A stretch of 64,000 bases of DNA. It comes from RGIG3009 sp045541495. Lineage in GTDB: Bacteria; Bacillota; Clostridia; Oscillospirales; Acutalibacteraceae. This document shows, piece by piece, positions 8,021 through 17,144 of the stretch. Where the stretch lies: NCBI GenBank assembly GCA_045541495.1, contig JAZQJE010000009.1, forward strand, positions 6,666 through 70,665, in the 5' to 3' direction. Made by a program: the position numbers and the translations under genes. How positions within the stretch are numbered: position 1 is the first letter of the stretch; each line of letters opens with the position of its first letter. The notes under the pieces are model-generated. The model did no database searches. It was not told the origin of the DNA and saw only the letters and a program-made list of their open reading frames with translations.

Positions 8021-9139
8021 ATGGAACGATTACAATTTTGTGCCCCGTGCCTGTTCGGTATTGAGGGTATCTTGGGCGATGAACTGCGGCGCATAGGTGC
8101 CGAAAAAGTGACACCGCAAAACGGCCGTGTCTTGTTCAGCGGCGATGCCGCTCTTCTTGCCCGCGCCAACATTCAATCCCGCTACGCAGAGCGGATCCAA
8201 CTGCATATGGGTACGTTCCGTGCTACGTCTTTTGAACAGTTATTCCAAGGCGTGCGGGCACTGCCCTGGGAACGGTTTGTTCGCAAAAAAGACGCATTCC
8301 CCGTAAAAGGATGGTCACTGAATTCCGCGTTACACAGCGTTCCCGACTGCCAATCCATCGTGAAAAAAGCGATGGTGGAACGGCTCAAATCCCATTATGG
8401 GATCGGTTGGTTTGAAGAAACGGGTGCTACGGTGCAAGTGCAGTTCACCATTTTAAAAGACGAAGTGACCTTGCTCATCGACACCAGCGGTAACGGTTTG
8501 CATAAACGGGGATATCGTCGTAATGCAGGCGGCGCGCCCATTAAAGAGACTCTTGCCGCCGCTATCGTGGATGTGACCCGTACCCGCTTTGCCGAACAGG
8601 TCATTGACCCTTGTTGCGGGTCGGGCACGTTGCTGATTGAGGCGGCCCTTGCCGCCCGCCGCATTGCCCCCGGTATTCGCCGCCGCTTTGCAGCCATGGA
8701 TACCGATTGGGTATCGGATGCGGTGTGGCAGGAAGAAAAAGAGCGGGCGACCGCGTTGCAATTGACCGATAAACCGTTTATCGCCCGTGGCTACGATATC
8801 GATCCCGAAGCGGTACGCCTCACGTTGGAGAATGCCGCCAAAGCAGGGGTGGGCCCCTTGGTAAAAGCTGTCGAGCGAGATCTGAAAAACTTCGTCCCCG
8901 AAGGGGACAGCGGCACCGTCTTATGTAACCCGCCCTACGGTGAACGATTATTGGATGTACAGACCGCTCAGTCGTTATACCGCACCATGGGGAAAGTGTT
9001 TGTGCCCAAAACAGGATGGAGTTATGCCATCATCAGTCCCGATGAACGGTTTGAAGAATGGTTTGGCCGCCCTGCGGATAAACGGCGCAAACTCTATAAC
9101 GGTATGCTGAAATGCCAGTTGTATATTTACTATAAGTAG
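8021..9139 (+). CDS. THUMP-domain class I SAM-dependent RNA methyltransferase (RlmL/YpsC family)
   Basis: 372 residues. The N-terminal half has a ferredoxin-like plus THUMP RNA-binding region. The C-terminal half is a Rossmann methyltransferase with DPCCGSGTLL (about residue 195) and the catalytic CNPPYGERL (about 301) typical of N2-guanosine or adenine base methylation. E. coli RlmL makes m2G2445 in 23S rRNA; Bacillus YpsC is the closest type. ATG 8021 follows GAGAGGGACC. Followed 21 bases later by the lipid kinase. Confidence 0.9.
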   Translation: MERLQFCAPCLFGIEGILGDELRRIGAEKVTPQNGRVLFSGDAALLARANIQSRYAERIQLHMGTFRATSFEQLFQGVRALPWERFVRKKDAFPVKGWSLNSALHSVPDCQSIVKKAMVERLKSHYGIGWFEETGATVQVQFTILKDEVTLLIDTSGNGLHKRGYRRNAGGAPIKETLAAAIVDVTRTRFAEQVIDPCCGSGTLLIEAALAARRIAPGIRRRFAAMDTDWVSDAVWQEEKERATALQLTDKPFIARGYDIDPEAVRLTLENAAKAGVGPLVKAVERDLKNFVPEGDSGTVLCNPPYGERLLDVQTAQSLYRTMGKVFVPKTGWSYAIISPDERFEEWFGRPADKRRKLYNGMLKCQLYIYYK

Positions 9140-9160
9140 GATGTAAAAGGGGGAGTTCCT

Positions 9161-10120
9161 ATGCGGCATGTCTTTATTCTCAATCCCGCGGCGGGCAAAA
9201 GCCGTTCGGCGTTGGCACTGGTGCCGGAAATCGAACGTTTTTTTAAGCAATATTCGTTGGAATACGCCGTTCGTGTGACCAATGCACCGGGGAAGGCTAC
9301 CGACATCGCGCGTGAAGAAACGGAAAAAGGCGATCCCGTCCGTTTGTATGCCTGCGGCGGAGACGGTACGTTGTTGGAAGTGGCCAACGGCATGTATCAG
9401 GCACCCCATGCGGAACTGGCTTGTATTCCCTGTGGTTCCGCCAACGACTTCATTCGGTTTATGGATCACCCCGAACGGTTTCGCCAACTGGCTGCACAGG
9501 TGGCGGGGTCTGCCCGCAAGGTGGATGCCATTTCTTGCAACGGCAAGTTGTCGTTAAACCTGTGTTGTATGGGATTGGATGCCGAAGTGGGCGATCGTAT
9601 GGTGCAATATAAACATTTGCCCGGTGTCAGCGGTCCCATGGCCTATAATTTGGCACTGGTCAATACTTTTTTTCGCCCGTTGGGGCAAAAATTACGAGTG
9701 GTCATGAATACCACCGAGGGAATGGTGGAGCGAGAGGGGGAATACTTGTTTGCCCTGGCCGCTAACGGTCAATACTATGGAGGCGGATACCACGGCTCGC
9801 CGTTGTCCAGTCCCGATGACGGGTTGCTGGATTTTGTTTTGGTGAAGAAAATCTCCCATTTGCGGGTGCTCACCATTTTAGGAAAATACAAGCGGGGCGA
9901 GCATTTGGGACTGGATTGTTGCGAAACTTTCCGCGGCACGTCCATGGAAGTGTACGCCGAAGAGCCCGCCGTGGTCAATGCGGACGGCGAGTGTATTCGT
10001 ACCGAAAAAGTAAAATTCGAACTGTTGCCCGCCGCCATTTCCTTTGTGTATCCGGCGGAAGATCCTGATGAATTGTTAAAAAACTATGAAATATCCGAAA
10101 ATTGCCAAATAACTACTTGA
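9161..10120 (+). CDS. Diacylglycerol/lipid kinase family protein (YegS/DgkB fold)
   Basis: 319 residues. Begins with LNPAAGKS and contains the kinase signature CGGDGTLLEVANG near residue 65 with the GGDGT nucleotide loop, then IPCGSANDF, where the family usually has GTxNDF. The C-terminal beta domain shows FVLVKKISHL. In Bacillota DgkB recycles diacylglycerol from lipoteichoic acid synthesis; other members phosphorylate different lipids, so the substrate is left open. The groESL promoter -35 overlaps its stop codon. Confidence 0.88.
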   Translation: MRHVFILNPAAGKSRSALALVPEIERFFKQYSLEYAVRVTNAPGKATDIAREETEKGDPVRLYACGGDGTLLEVANGMYQAPHAELACIPCGSANDFIRFMDHPERFRQLAAQVAGSARKVDAISCNGKLSLNLCCMGLDAEVGDRMVQYKHLPGVSGPMAYNLALVNTFFRPLGQKLRVVMNTTEGMVEREGEYLFALAANGQYYGGGYHGSPLSSPDDGLLDFVLVKKISHLRVLTILGKYKRGEHLGLDCCETFRGTSMEVYAEEPAVVNADGECIRTEKVKFELLPAAISFVYPAEDPDELLKNYEISENCQITT

Positions 10121-10144
10121 TTTTTACAGAGAAACGGTTACAAT
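10117..10144 (+). promoter_or_regulatory. SigmaA promoter of groESL
   Basis: TTGATT (10117-10122), 16 bases, TACAAT (10139-10144), immediately upstream of a CIRCE operator. Confidence 0.8.
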
Positions 10145-10149
10145 AGGTT

Positions 10150-10176
10150 TTAGCACTCCCGCAAATCGAGTGCTAA
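10150..10176 (+). promoter_or_regulatory. CIRCE operator (HrcA binding site)
   Basis: Exact TTAGCACTC-N9-GAGTGCTAA inverted repeat just downstream of the -10, at the transcription start. HrcA binding here represses groESL until heat stress titrates GroEL. Confidence 0.98.
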
Positions 10177-10209
10177 TTCTAACAACATATCCGTAAGGAG
10201 GATTTGATT

Positions 10210-10494
10210 ATGACGATGAAACCTTTGTCTGACAGAGTGGTCATCAAAATGGTAGAGGCGGAGGAGACCACCAAAAGCGGGATCATTCTTGCCGGTTCTG
10301 CCAAAGAGAAACCCCAGATCGCCGAAGTGGTGGCGGTAGGCCCCGGCGGCAATGTGGACGGTAAAGAAGTCACCATGTATGTAAAAACCGGTGACAAAGT
10401 GATCACCAGCAAATATTCCGGCACCGAAGTGAAAATGGACGGTGTGGAGTATACCATTGTTCGCCAAGGTGATATTTTGGCGATCGTAGAATAA
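10210..10494 (+). CDS. groES: Co-chaperonin GroES
   Basis: 94 residues, normal GroES length. MTMKPLSDRVVIKM start, the mobile-loop segment EETTKSGIILAG near 20-31, and the VVAVGPGG roof region. Heptameric lid of GroEL. The ATG at 10210 is 8 bases after AAGGAGG; a TTG at 10204 is too close to it. CIRCE-controlled operon with groEL 12 bases downstream. Confidence 0.98.
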   Translation: MTMKPLSDRVVIKMVEAEETTKSGIILAGSAKEKPQIAEVVAVGPGGNVDGKEVTMYVKTGDKVITSKYSGTEVKMDGVEYTIVRQGDILAIVE

Positions 10495-10506
10495 GGAGAG
10501 AGAATC

Positions 10507-12132
10507 ATGGCAAAAGAGATTTTATACGGCGAAGAAGCCCGCAAAGCGTTGCAAGCGGGTGTAGATCAACTGGCCAATACCGTGAAGATCACCTTAGGTC
10601 CCCGTGGCCGCAATGTGGTACTGGACAGAAAATTCGGCGCTCCCCTCATCACCAATGACGGCGTGACCATCGCCAAAGAGATCGAATTGGATAACGCTTT
10701 TGAAAACATGGGTGCACAACTGGTAAAAGAGGTGTCCACCAAAACCAACGATGTGGCGGGTGACGGTACCACCACTGCTACCCTGTTGGCACAGGCGCTC
10801 ATCCGCGAAGGTATGAAAAACGTGGCTGCCGGTGCCAACCCCATGGGCGTGAAACGGGGCATCCAACAAGCGGTTGACGCGGTGGTTGCGGAAGTGAAAG
10901 CGGGCTCCAAAAAAGTGAGCGGTACTGAGGATATTGCCAGTGCGGCCACCATTTCCGCGGGCGACGGTTTTATTGGCAACTTGATTGCAGAAGCCATGCA
11001 GAAAGTTTCTGCCGACGGTGTGATCACCGTGGAAGAATCCAAAACCGCCGAAACCTACACCGAAGTGGTGGAAGGCATGCAGTTTGACCGCGGTTATATC
11101 ACCCCCTACATGGTGACCGATACCGATAAGATGGAAGCGGTCATCGACGATGCGTTCCTGCTCATCACCGATAAGAAGATCAGCAATATTCAAGATATTT
11201 TGCCGTTGCTGGAGCAGATCTTGCAAGCGGGCAAAAAATTGGTTATCATCGCTGAAGACATCGAAGGCGAGGCGTTGTCCACCCTTATTGTCAACAAATT
11301 GCGCGGTACCTTTACCTGCGTAGCGGTGAAAGCTCCCGGTTTCGGCGACCGCCGCAAGGAAATGCTACAGGATATCGCTATTCTCACCGGCGGTCAGGTC
11401 ATTTCCGAAGAAGTGGGTCTGGAACTGAAAGACACCTCCATCGCCATGTTGGGCCGTGCCCGTCAGGTGAAAGTGCAAAAAGAAAACACTATCATCGTGG
11501 ACGGCGCGGGTGACAATAACGCCATTAAAGCCCGCGTGGCGCAGATCCGCACGCAGATCGAAAACACCACGTCCGACTTCGACCGTGAGAAGTTGCAAGA
11601 GCGTCTTGCCAAGATGGCGGGTGGCGTGGCGGTCATCAAAGTGGGTGCCGCTACGGAAGTGGAAATGAAAGAGAAGAAACTCCGCATTGAAGATGCTCTC
11701 GCCGCTACCAAAGCTGCGGTGGAAGAGGGTCTGGTGGCCGGCGGCGGCGTGGCGCTGATCAATGCATCCGCGGTGTTGTTGCCCATGCTGGAAAACACCG
11801 AAGGCGATGAGAAAACCGGTATCAAGATCGTGTTGAAAGCCATCGAAGAGCCGGTGCGCCAAATCGCGTTGAACGCCGGTTTGGAAGGCAGTGTCATCAT
11901 CGACCGTATCCGCACCGAAAACAAAAAGAATTTCGGTTTTGATTTTGCCGCTGAGCAGTATGTGGATATGTTTGCCGCGGGTATCGTGGATCCCACCAAG
12001 GTGACCCGTTCCGCATTGCAGAACGCCGCTTCCGTGGCGTCCATGGTGCTCACCACCGAGTCGTTGGTAGCGGATAAGAAAGAACCGGTGGCTCCCGCCC
12101 CTGCCGCACCCGATATGGGCGGTATGTATTGA
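10507..12132 (+). CDS. groEL: Chaperonin GroEL
   Basis: 541 residues, full length. ATP-site motifs LGPRGRNVVLD, TNDGVTIAKE and DVAGDGTTTATLLAQ with the catalytic Asp, and ALAATKAAVEEGLVAGGGVAL near residue 400. It ends in a very short MGG-type tail, DMGGMY, instead of the long GGM repeats of many homologues. ATP-driven folding chamber in the cytoplasm. Terminated by a strong hairpin 12 bases downstream. Confidence 0.98.
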   Translation: MAKEILYGEEARKALQAGVDQLANTVKITLGPRGRNVVLDRKFGAPLITNDGVTIAKEIELDNAFENMGAQLVKEVSTKTNDVAGDGTTTATLLAQALIREGMKNVAAGANPMGVKRGIQQAVDAVVAEVKAGSKKVSGTEDIASAATISAGDGFIGNLIAEAMQKVSADGVITVEESKTAETYTEVVEGMQFDRGYITPYMVTDTDKMEAVIDDAFLLITDKKISNIQDILPLLEQILQAGKKLVIIAEDIEGEALSTLIVNKLRGTFTCVAVKAPGFGDRRKEMLQDIAILTGGQVISEEVGLELKDTSIAMLGRARQVKVQKENTIIVDGAGDNNAIKARVAQIRTQIENTTSDFDREKLQERLAKMAGGVAVIKVGAATEVEMKEKKLRIEDALAATKAAVEEGLVAGGGVALINASAVLLPMLENTEGDEKTGIKIVLKAIEEPVRQIALNAGLEGSVIIDRIRTENKKNFGFDFAAEQYVDMFAAGIVDPTKVTRSALQNAASVASMVLTTESLVADKKEPVAPAPAAPDMGGMY

Positions 12133-12143
12133 TCCGTTGAACC

Positions 12144-12179
12144 AAAAAGGAGATGTGCGAACAGCACATCTCCTTTTTT
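12144..12179 (+). terminator. Rho-independent terminator of groESL
   Basis: Near-perfect 15-bp stem AAAAAGGAGATGTGC/GCACATCTCCTTTTT with GAACA loop. Confidence 0.95.
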
Positions 12180-12195
12180 CTATCTTGAGGAAAAA

Positions 12196-12239
12196 TATAC
12201 CATGACAGTCTTTTCTTTTTTTCGATAGTATGGTATACT
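12196..12239. promoter_or_regulatory. Possible uvrBA promoter region with 8-bp inverted repeat
   Basis: TATACCAT (12196-12203) is mirrored by ATGGTATA (12230-12237), and the right arm contains a -10-like TATACT (12234-12239) with no good -35. It could be an operator over the uvrB promoter. No recognisable LexA box (CGAAC-N4-GTTCG) is seen. Confidence 0.4.
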
Positions 12240-12278
12240 TAAAGTTCCAATACTGGTAGTAAAGGGGGCTGATTGCTC

Positions 12279-14237
12279 ATGGATCGTTTCAAACTGGTAT
12301 CATCCTATCAACCCACTGGCGATCAGCCGGAAGCTATCGCCAAATTGACGGCGGGTGTTTTGGAAGGCAAAAAGGAGCAGGTGTTACTGGGCGTGACAGG
12401 TTCGGGCAAGACCTTCACAATGGCGAACGTTATTGCTAACGTAAATAAACCGACACTTGTTCTCGCTCACAATAAAACCCTTGCCGCGCAGTTGTGCTCG
12501 GAGTTTAAGGAGTTCTTCCCCGAAAACGCGGTGGAATATTTTGTGTCCTACTACGATTATTATCAACCTGAGGCGTATATTCCTACTACTGACACTTACA
12601 TTGAAAAAGATTCTGCTATTAACGACGAGATCGATAAATTGCGCCATTCTGCCACGTCCGCCCTTTCGGAACGACGGGATGTGATCATTGTGGCCAGTGT
12701 ATCGTGTATCTACACATTGGGCGACCCTATTGATTATCGCAGTATGGTGATCTCGTTGCGTCCCGGTATGATGAAAAAGCGGGACGAATTGTTGATGAAA
12801 TTGGTAGATCTCCAGTATGAGCGTAACGACATTGGGTTTTCTCGCAACAAATTCCGTGTGCGGGGAGATGTGGTGGAGATCTTTCCCGCCTATTCGGGCG
12901 ATACCGCCGTGCGAGTGGAGTTTTTCGGAGACGAGATCGATCGATTGAGCGAGATCAACGTATTGACAGGAGAAGTGAAAGGGTTACTGGGACACGTGGC
13001 CATCTATCCCGCTTCGCATTATATCATTCCCCCTGAAAAAATGGAAAGCGCCATCGGACGAATTGAAACGGAACTGGAACAGCGGGTGGAATACTTTAAA
13101 GCCGAGGGGAAATTGTTGGAAGCCCAACGGATCTTGCAACGCACTCGTTATGACATTGAAATGTTGCGAGAGATCGGCATGTGTAAGGGAATTGAAAACT
13201 ATTCCCGCGTGTTGTCGGGCCGTGCACCGGGATCGACCCCTTGTACCTTGCTGGATTATTTCCCCGATGATTTTTTGTTGTTTGTGGACGAGTCCCATGT
13301 GACATTGCCGCAGGTGCGTGGTATGTTCGGCGGCGACCACGCCCGCAAAAAGAATTTGATCGATTTCGGGTTTCGGTTGCCTAGCGCGTACGACAACCGC
13401 CCCCTGAATTTTGATGAATTTTACGCCCGCTTGAACCAAGCCATTTTTGTCAGTGCCACCCCCTCTCAATTTGAGCGGGAAAAAGGGGGTGCGCCGGTGG
13501 AACAGGTCATTCGTCCTACGGGATTGTTGGATCCCGAAGTGACGGTGAAGCCCGTGGAAGGACAGATCGACGACCTGATTGGGGAGATCCGTTGCTGCAC
13601 AGATCGGAACGAACGGGTGTTGGTGACAACGCTGACCAAAAAAATGGCGGAAGACCTGACGGAATATTTGGAGACCGTGGGGATCCGCGTGCGGTATATG
13701 CACCACGATATCGATACCATGGAACGCATGGCCATCATCCGCGATTTGCGGTTGGGTGAATTCGATGTGCTGGTGGGTATCAACCTGTTGCGTGAGGGAT
13801 TGGACATCCCCGAAGTATCGTTGGTGGCCATTTTGGATGCGGATAAAGAAGGCTTTTTGCGGTCAGAGACCTCGCTGATACAGACCATCGGGCGCGCGGC
13901 GCGAAATGCCGAGGGGCGGGTGGTTATGTATGCGGATCAGGTGACACCGTCTATGGAAAACGCCATTGCGGAGACCAATCGCCGCCGCGCCATTCAAATG
14001 CGATATAACGAGGAGCACGGCATCATTCCCCGCACCATTACCAAAGAGGTGCGGGACGTGTTGCAGATCACGCCCACGGATAAGACCGAGGGAGGTGACC
14101 GCCGTTTGACAAAATTAGAGCGGCAACAGCGGATCGAACAGTTGACGAAAGAAATGAAACACGCCGCTAAATTATTGGAATTCGAGCATGCGGCTTGGTT
14201 ACGTGATGAGATTGAGAAACTCAAAAACCAAAAATAA
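12279..14237 (+). CDS. uvrB: Excinuclease ABC subunit B
   Basis: 652 residues. Walker A GVTGSGKTFTM near 36, the beta-hairpin YYDYYQPEAY near 93 that clamps DNA, helicase motifs including LVGINLLREGLDIPE and the Q-motif VI region IQTIGRAARN, and a C-terminal UVR domain for UvrC contact. It verifies damage in nucleotide excision repair with UvrA. The ATG at 12279 was chosen; a TTG at 12273 sits nearer the AAAGGGGG site and is possible. Confidence 0.97.
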   Translation: MDRFKLVSSYQPTGDQPEAIAKLTAGVLEGKKEQVLLGVTGSGKTFTMANVIANVNKPTLVLAHNKTLAAQLCSEFKEFFPENAVEYFVSYYDYYQPEAYIPTTDTYIEKDSAINDEIDKLRHSATSALSERRDVIIVASVSCIYTLGDPIDYRSMVISLRPGMMKKRDELLMKLVDLQYERNDIGFSRNKFRVRGDVVEIFPAYSGDTAVRVEFFGDEIDRLSEINVLTGEVKGLLGHVAIYPASHYIIPPEKMESAIGRIETELEQRVEYFKAEGKLLEAQRILQRTRYDIEMLREIGMCKGIENYSRVLSGRAPGSTPCTLLDYFPDDFLLFVDESHVTLPQVRGMFGGDHARKKNLIDFGFRLPSAYDNRPLNFDEFYARLNQAIFVSATPSQFEREKGGAPVEQVIRPTGLLDPEVTVKPVEGQIDDLIGEIRCCTDRNERVLVTTLTKKMAEDLTEYLETVGIRVRYMHHDIDTMERMAIIRDLRLGEFDVLVGINLLREGLDIPEVSLVAILDADKEGFLRSETSLIQTIGRAARNAEGRVVMYADQVTPSMENAIAETNRRRAIQMRYNEEHGIIPRTITKEVRDVLQITPTDKTEGGDRRLTKLERQQRIEQLTKEMKHAAKLLEFEHAAWLRDEIEKLKNQK

Positions 14238-14251
14238 GAGGTTTACGGCGT

Positions 14252-17092
14252 ATGTTGGATAAATTGATCATCAAAGGCGCAAGAGAGCACAATTTGAAAA
14301 ATGTGGATGTGACCATCCCGCGGGATAAGTTGGTGGTGTTTACGGGGTTGTCCGGCTCGGGCAAATCGTCGTTGGCGTTTGACACCATTTATGCTGAGGG
14401 ACAACGGCGGTACGTGGAGAGTTTATCGTCGTATGCGCGGATGTTTTTGGGACAGATGGACAAGCCCGAAGTGGATTCCATTGACGGGTTGTCGCCCGCC
14501 ATTTCCATCGATCAAAAGACCACCTCCAAAAACCCCCGTTCCACGGTGGGAACGGTGACGGAGATTTACGATTATTTGCGATTGTTATACGCTCGTATCG
14601 GTATCCCGCACTGTCCGAAATGCGGGCGGGAGATCCGTCAACAAACGGTGGACCAGATCGTGGATCAGTTGATGGCGTTGGGTGAGGGGACACGGTTACA
14701 GTTGTTGGCGCCCATCGTGCGGGGGCGCAAAGGGGAATATCAAAAAGAATTTGAGGCCGCTCGCAAGTCGGGGTATGTGCGGGTACGGGTAGATGGATCG
14801 ATCTATGATCTGTCGGAAACCATTCCCATGGACAAAAACAAAAAGCATACCATCGAGATCGTGGTGGATCGGTTGGTGGTAGCGGAAGATGCCCGCAGCC
14901 GTATGGCGGATTCCATCGAAACCGCCACATCTTTGGCGGGAGGATTGTTGTGCGTGAACATTCCCGACGGGGAGGATCTGCAATTTTCCCTGAACTACGC
15001 CTGTCCCGAACACGGGATCAGTGTGGAAGAACTGTCGCCGCGGATGTTTTCTTTTAACAACCCCTTCGGTGCGTGCCCCAAATGTTCGGGATTGGGAATT
15101 TTTATGTCGGTGGATCCCGAATTGGTGATTGCCGATCCCGCCTTGTCCATCGGGGAAGGCGCTATCCGCGCCAGCGGCTGGAGTTTTCTGGATGGCGGCA
15201 CCATCATGAAAATGTATTACGAGGGACTTGCCAAACATTACGGGTTTTCGCTGGATACCCCGTGGCAAGACTTGCCTGAAAAAATTCGCAACATTGTGTT
15301 GTACGGAACAAACGGCGAGAAGATCCGTATGACCCGCCGCACGGAATACGGATCGGGCGAATATTATACCGCCTTTGAAGGCGTCGTCAACAATCTGGAT
15401 CGTCGCCATCGGGAAACCAACAGTGATTGGATGCGGGAAGAACTGGAAACCTATATGAGCAAAGTTCCTTGCCCCGATTGTCACGGTCATCGGTTGCGTC
15501 CCGAAAGTTTGGCGGTGACGGTGGGCGGTATTAATATTGCTGAGGCTTGCGATAGATCGGTAGCCGAATTGTTGGAGTTTGTGGAGGAATTGGAGCCGTC
15601 GCTCACCGATCGCGAACGCATGATCGGCGGGCGGATCCTCAAGGAGATCCGCGAGAGATTATCGTTCTTGAAAAACGTGGGACTGGATTATCTCAGTCTG
15701 TCACGGGCGGCATCCACGCTTTCGGGCGGCGAAAGCCAACGTATTCGGTTGGCCACCCAGATTGGGTCGTCGCTGATGGGGGTTTTGTATATACTGGACG
15801 AGCCTAGTATCGGTCTGCATCAGCGAGACAACGAAAAACTGTTGCAAACGCTGTGTCGGTTGCGGGATCTGGGCAATACCCTCATTGTGGTGGAACACGA
15901 CGAAGATACCATGCGCATGTCCGACTGGATTGTGGATATCGGTCCCGGTGCGGGTGTCAACGGCGGACAGGTGGTCTGCGCGGGTACGCCGGAGGATATT
16001 TGTGCCTGTGAACAGTCGTTGACGGGGCAATATCTCAGCGGACGGCGGCGTATCCCTGTTCCCGAAAAACGCCGCGCGGGAAACGGGAAAGTGCTGAAGA
16101 TCCTCGGCGCTTCCGAAAACAATTTGCAGAACATTGATGTGGAATTTCGGTTGGGTGCCTTTAACTGCGTGACCGGTGTGTCCGGCTCGGGGAAATCCTC
16201 CCTTGTGAACGAGATCTTGTATAAGAAATTGGCCAACAAACTCAACCGCGCGTATTGCCGCGCGGGTTCTCACAAAGGCATGAAAGGGATTGAGGCGCTG
16301 GATAAAGTGGTCAACATCAATCAAGCGCCCATCGGACGGACACCCCGTTCCAATCCCGCCACCTACACGGGCGTATTCAACGATATTCGGGAACTGTTTG
16401 CCTCTACGCCCGATGCCAAAATGCACGGATACGGTGCCGGTCGGTTTTCTTTTAACGTTAAGGGCGGTCGGTGCGAAGCGTGCCAAGGTGACGGTATCTT
16501 AAAGATCGAAATGCATTTTCTGCCGGACGTGTATGTGCCTTGTGAAGTGTGCAAGGGGCAACGATATAATCGGGAAACGCTGGAAGTGCGCTATAAGGGC
16601 AAAAACATTTATGAAGTGTTGGAAATGACGGTGGATGAGGCCATCCCGTTCTTTGAGAGTTTACCCAAGATCGCCCGCCGGTTACAGACGTTGCAAGATG
16701 TAGGACTGGGCTACATCAAACTGGGACAACCCGCCACTACTTTGTCGGGCGGTGAAGCCCAACGGGTGAAACTGGCTACGGAATTGTCCAAACGCGCCAC
16801 CGGCCGCACCATTTACATTTTGGACGAGCCTACCACGGGTCTGCACACGGCGGATGTGGCGCAGTTGATCCGTGTGTTGCAAACCTTGGTGGATGCGGGC
16901 AATACCGTGGTGGTGATCGAGCACAATCTGGATGTGATCAAAACCGCGGATTATCTTGTGGATCTGGGGCCCGAGGGCGGTAATCGCGGTGGATTGGTGG
17001 TGGCGTGCGGTACGCCCGAAGAAGTGGCCGCCTGTCCCGCGTCATATACGGGGAAATTCTTAAAACCCGTGTTGGAACAAAATTCCCGTTGA
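14252..17092 (+). CDS. uvrA: Excinuclease ABC subunit A
   Basis: 946 residues, full length. Two ABC ATPase modules: Walker A GLSGSGKSSLAF near 32 and GVSGSGKSSL near 640, signature SGGE motifs (LSGGESQRIRLA, LSGGEAQRVKLA), and zinc-binding CxxC pairs at CPKCGREI, ACPKCSGLG and CEACQGDG. It is the damage sensor of nucleotide excision repair, acting as a dimer that loads UvrB. It follows uvrB by 14 bases, one uvrBA operon. Confidence 0.98.
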   Translation: MLDKLIIKGAREHNLKNVDVTIPRDKLVVFTGLSGSGKSSLAFDTIYAEGQRRYVESLSSYARMFLGQMDKPEVDSIDGLSPAISIDQKTTSKNPRSTVGTVTEIYDYLRLLYARIGIPHCPKCGREIRQQTVDQIVDQLMALGEGTRLQLLAPIVRGRKGEYQKEFEAARKSGYVRVRVDGSIYDLSETIPMDKNKKHTIEIVVDRLVVAEDARSRMADSIETATSLAGGLLCVNIPDGEDLQFSLNYACPEHGISVEELSPRMFSFNNPFGACPKCSGLGIFMSVDPELVIADPALSIGEGAIRASGWSFLDGGTIMKMYYEGLAKHYGFSLDTPWQDLPEKIRNIVLYGTNGEKIRMTRRTEYGSGEYYTAFEGVVNNLDRRHRETNSDWMREELETYMSKVPCPDCHGHRLRPESLAVTVGGINIAEACDRSVAELLEFVEELEPSLTDRERMIGGRILKEIRERLSFLKNVGLDYLSLSRAASTLSGGESQRIRLATQIGSSLMGVLYILDEPSIGLHQRDNEKLLQTLCRLRDLGNTLIVVEHDEDTMRMSDWIVDIGPGAGVNGGQVVCAGTPEDICACEQSLTGQYLSGRRRIPVPEKRRAGNGKVLKILGASENNLQNIDVEFRLGAFNCVTGVSGSGKSSLVNEILYKKLANKLNRAYCRAGSHKGMKGIEALDKVVNINQAPIGRTPRSNPATYTGVFNDIRELFASTPDAKMHGYGAGRFSFNVKGGRCEACQGDGILKIEMHFLPDVYVPCEVCKGQRYNRETLEVRYKGKNIYEVLEMTVDEAIPFFESLPKIARRLQTLQDVGLGYIKLGQPATTLSGGEAQRVKLATELSKRATGRTIYILDEPTTGLHTADVAQLIRVLQTLVDAGNTVVVIEHNLDVIKTADYLVDLGPEGGNRGGLVVACGTPEEVAACPASYTGKFLKPVLEQNSR

Positions 17093-17116
17093 TTTTTTTC
17101 GAAAATGCAGTAAAAT
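17089..17116 (+). promoter_or_regulatory. SigmaA promoter of the M23-DUF1653-typA gene string
   Basis: TTGATT (17089-17094) overlapping the uvrA stop, 16 bases, TAAAAT (17111-17116), 29 bases before the GTG start at 17145. Confidence 0.65.
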
Positions 17117-17144
17117 AGACTGTTGATGAAAGGAGGGAACCCCC

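Noticed and set aside
10566..12167. Long minus-strand frames opposite groEL
   Set aside because: Shadows of highly codon-biased groEL; no homology-like motifs or initiation signals.
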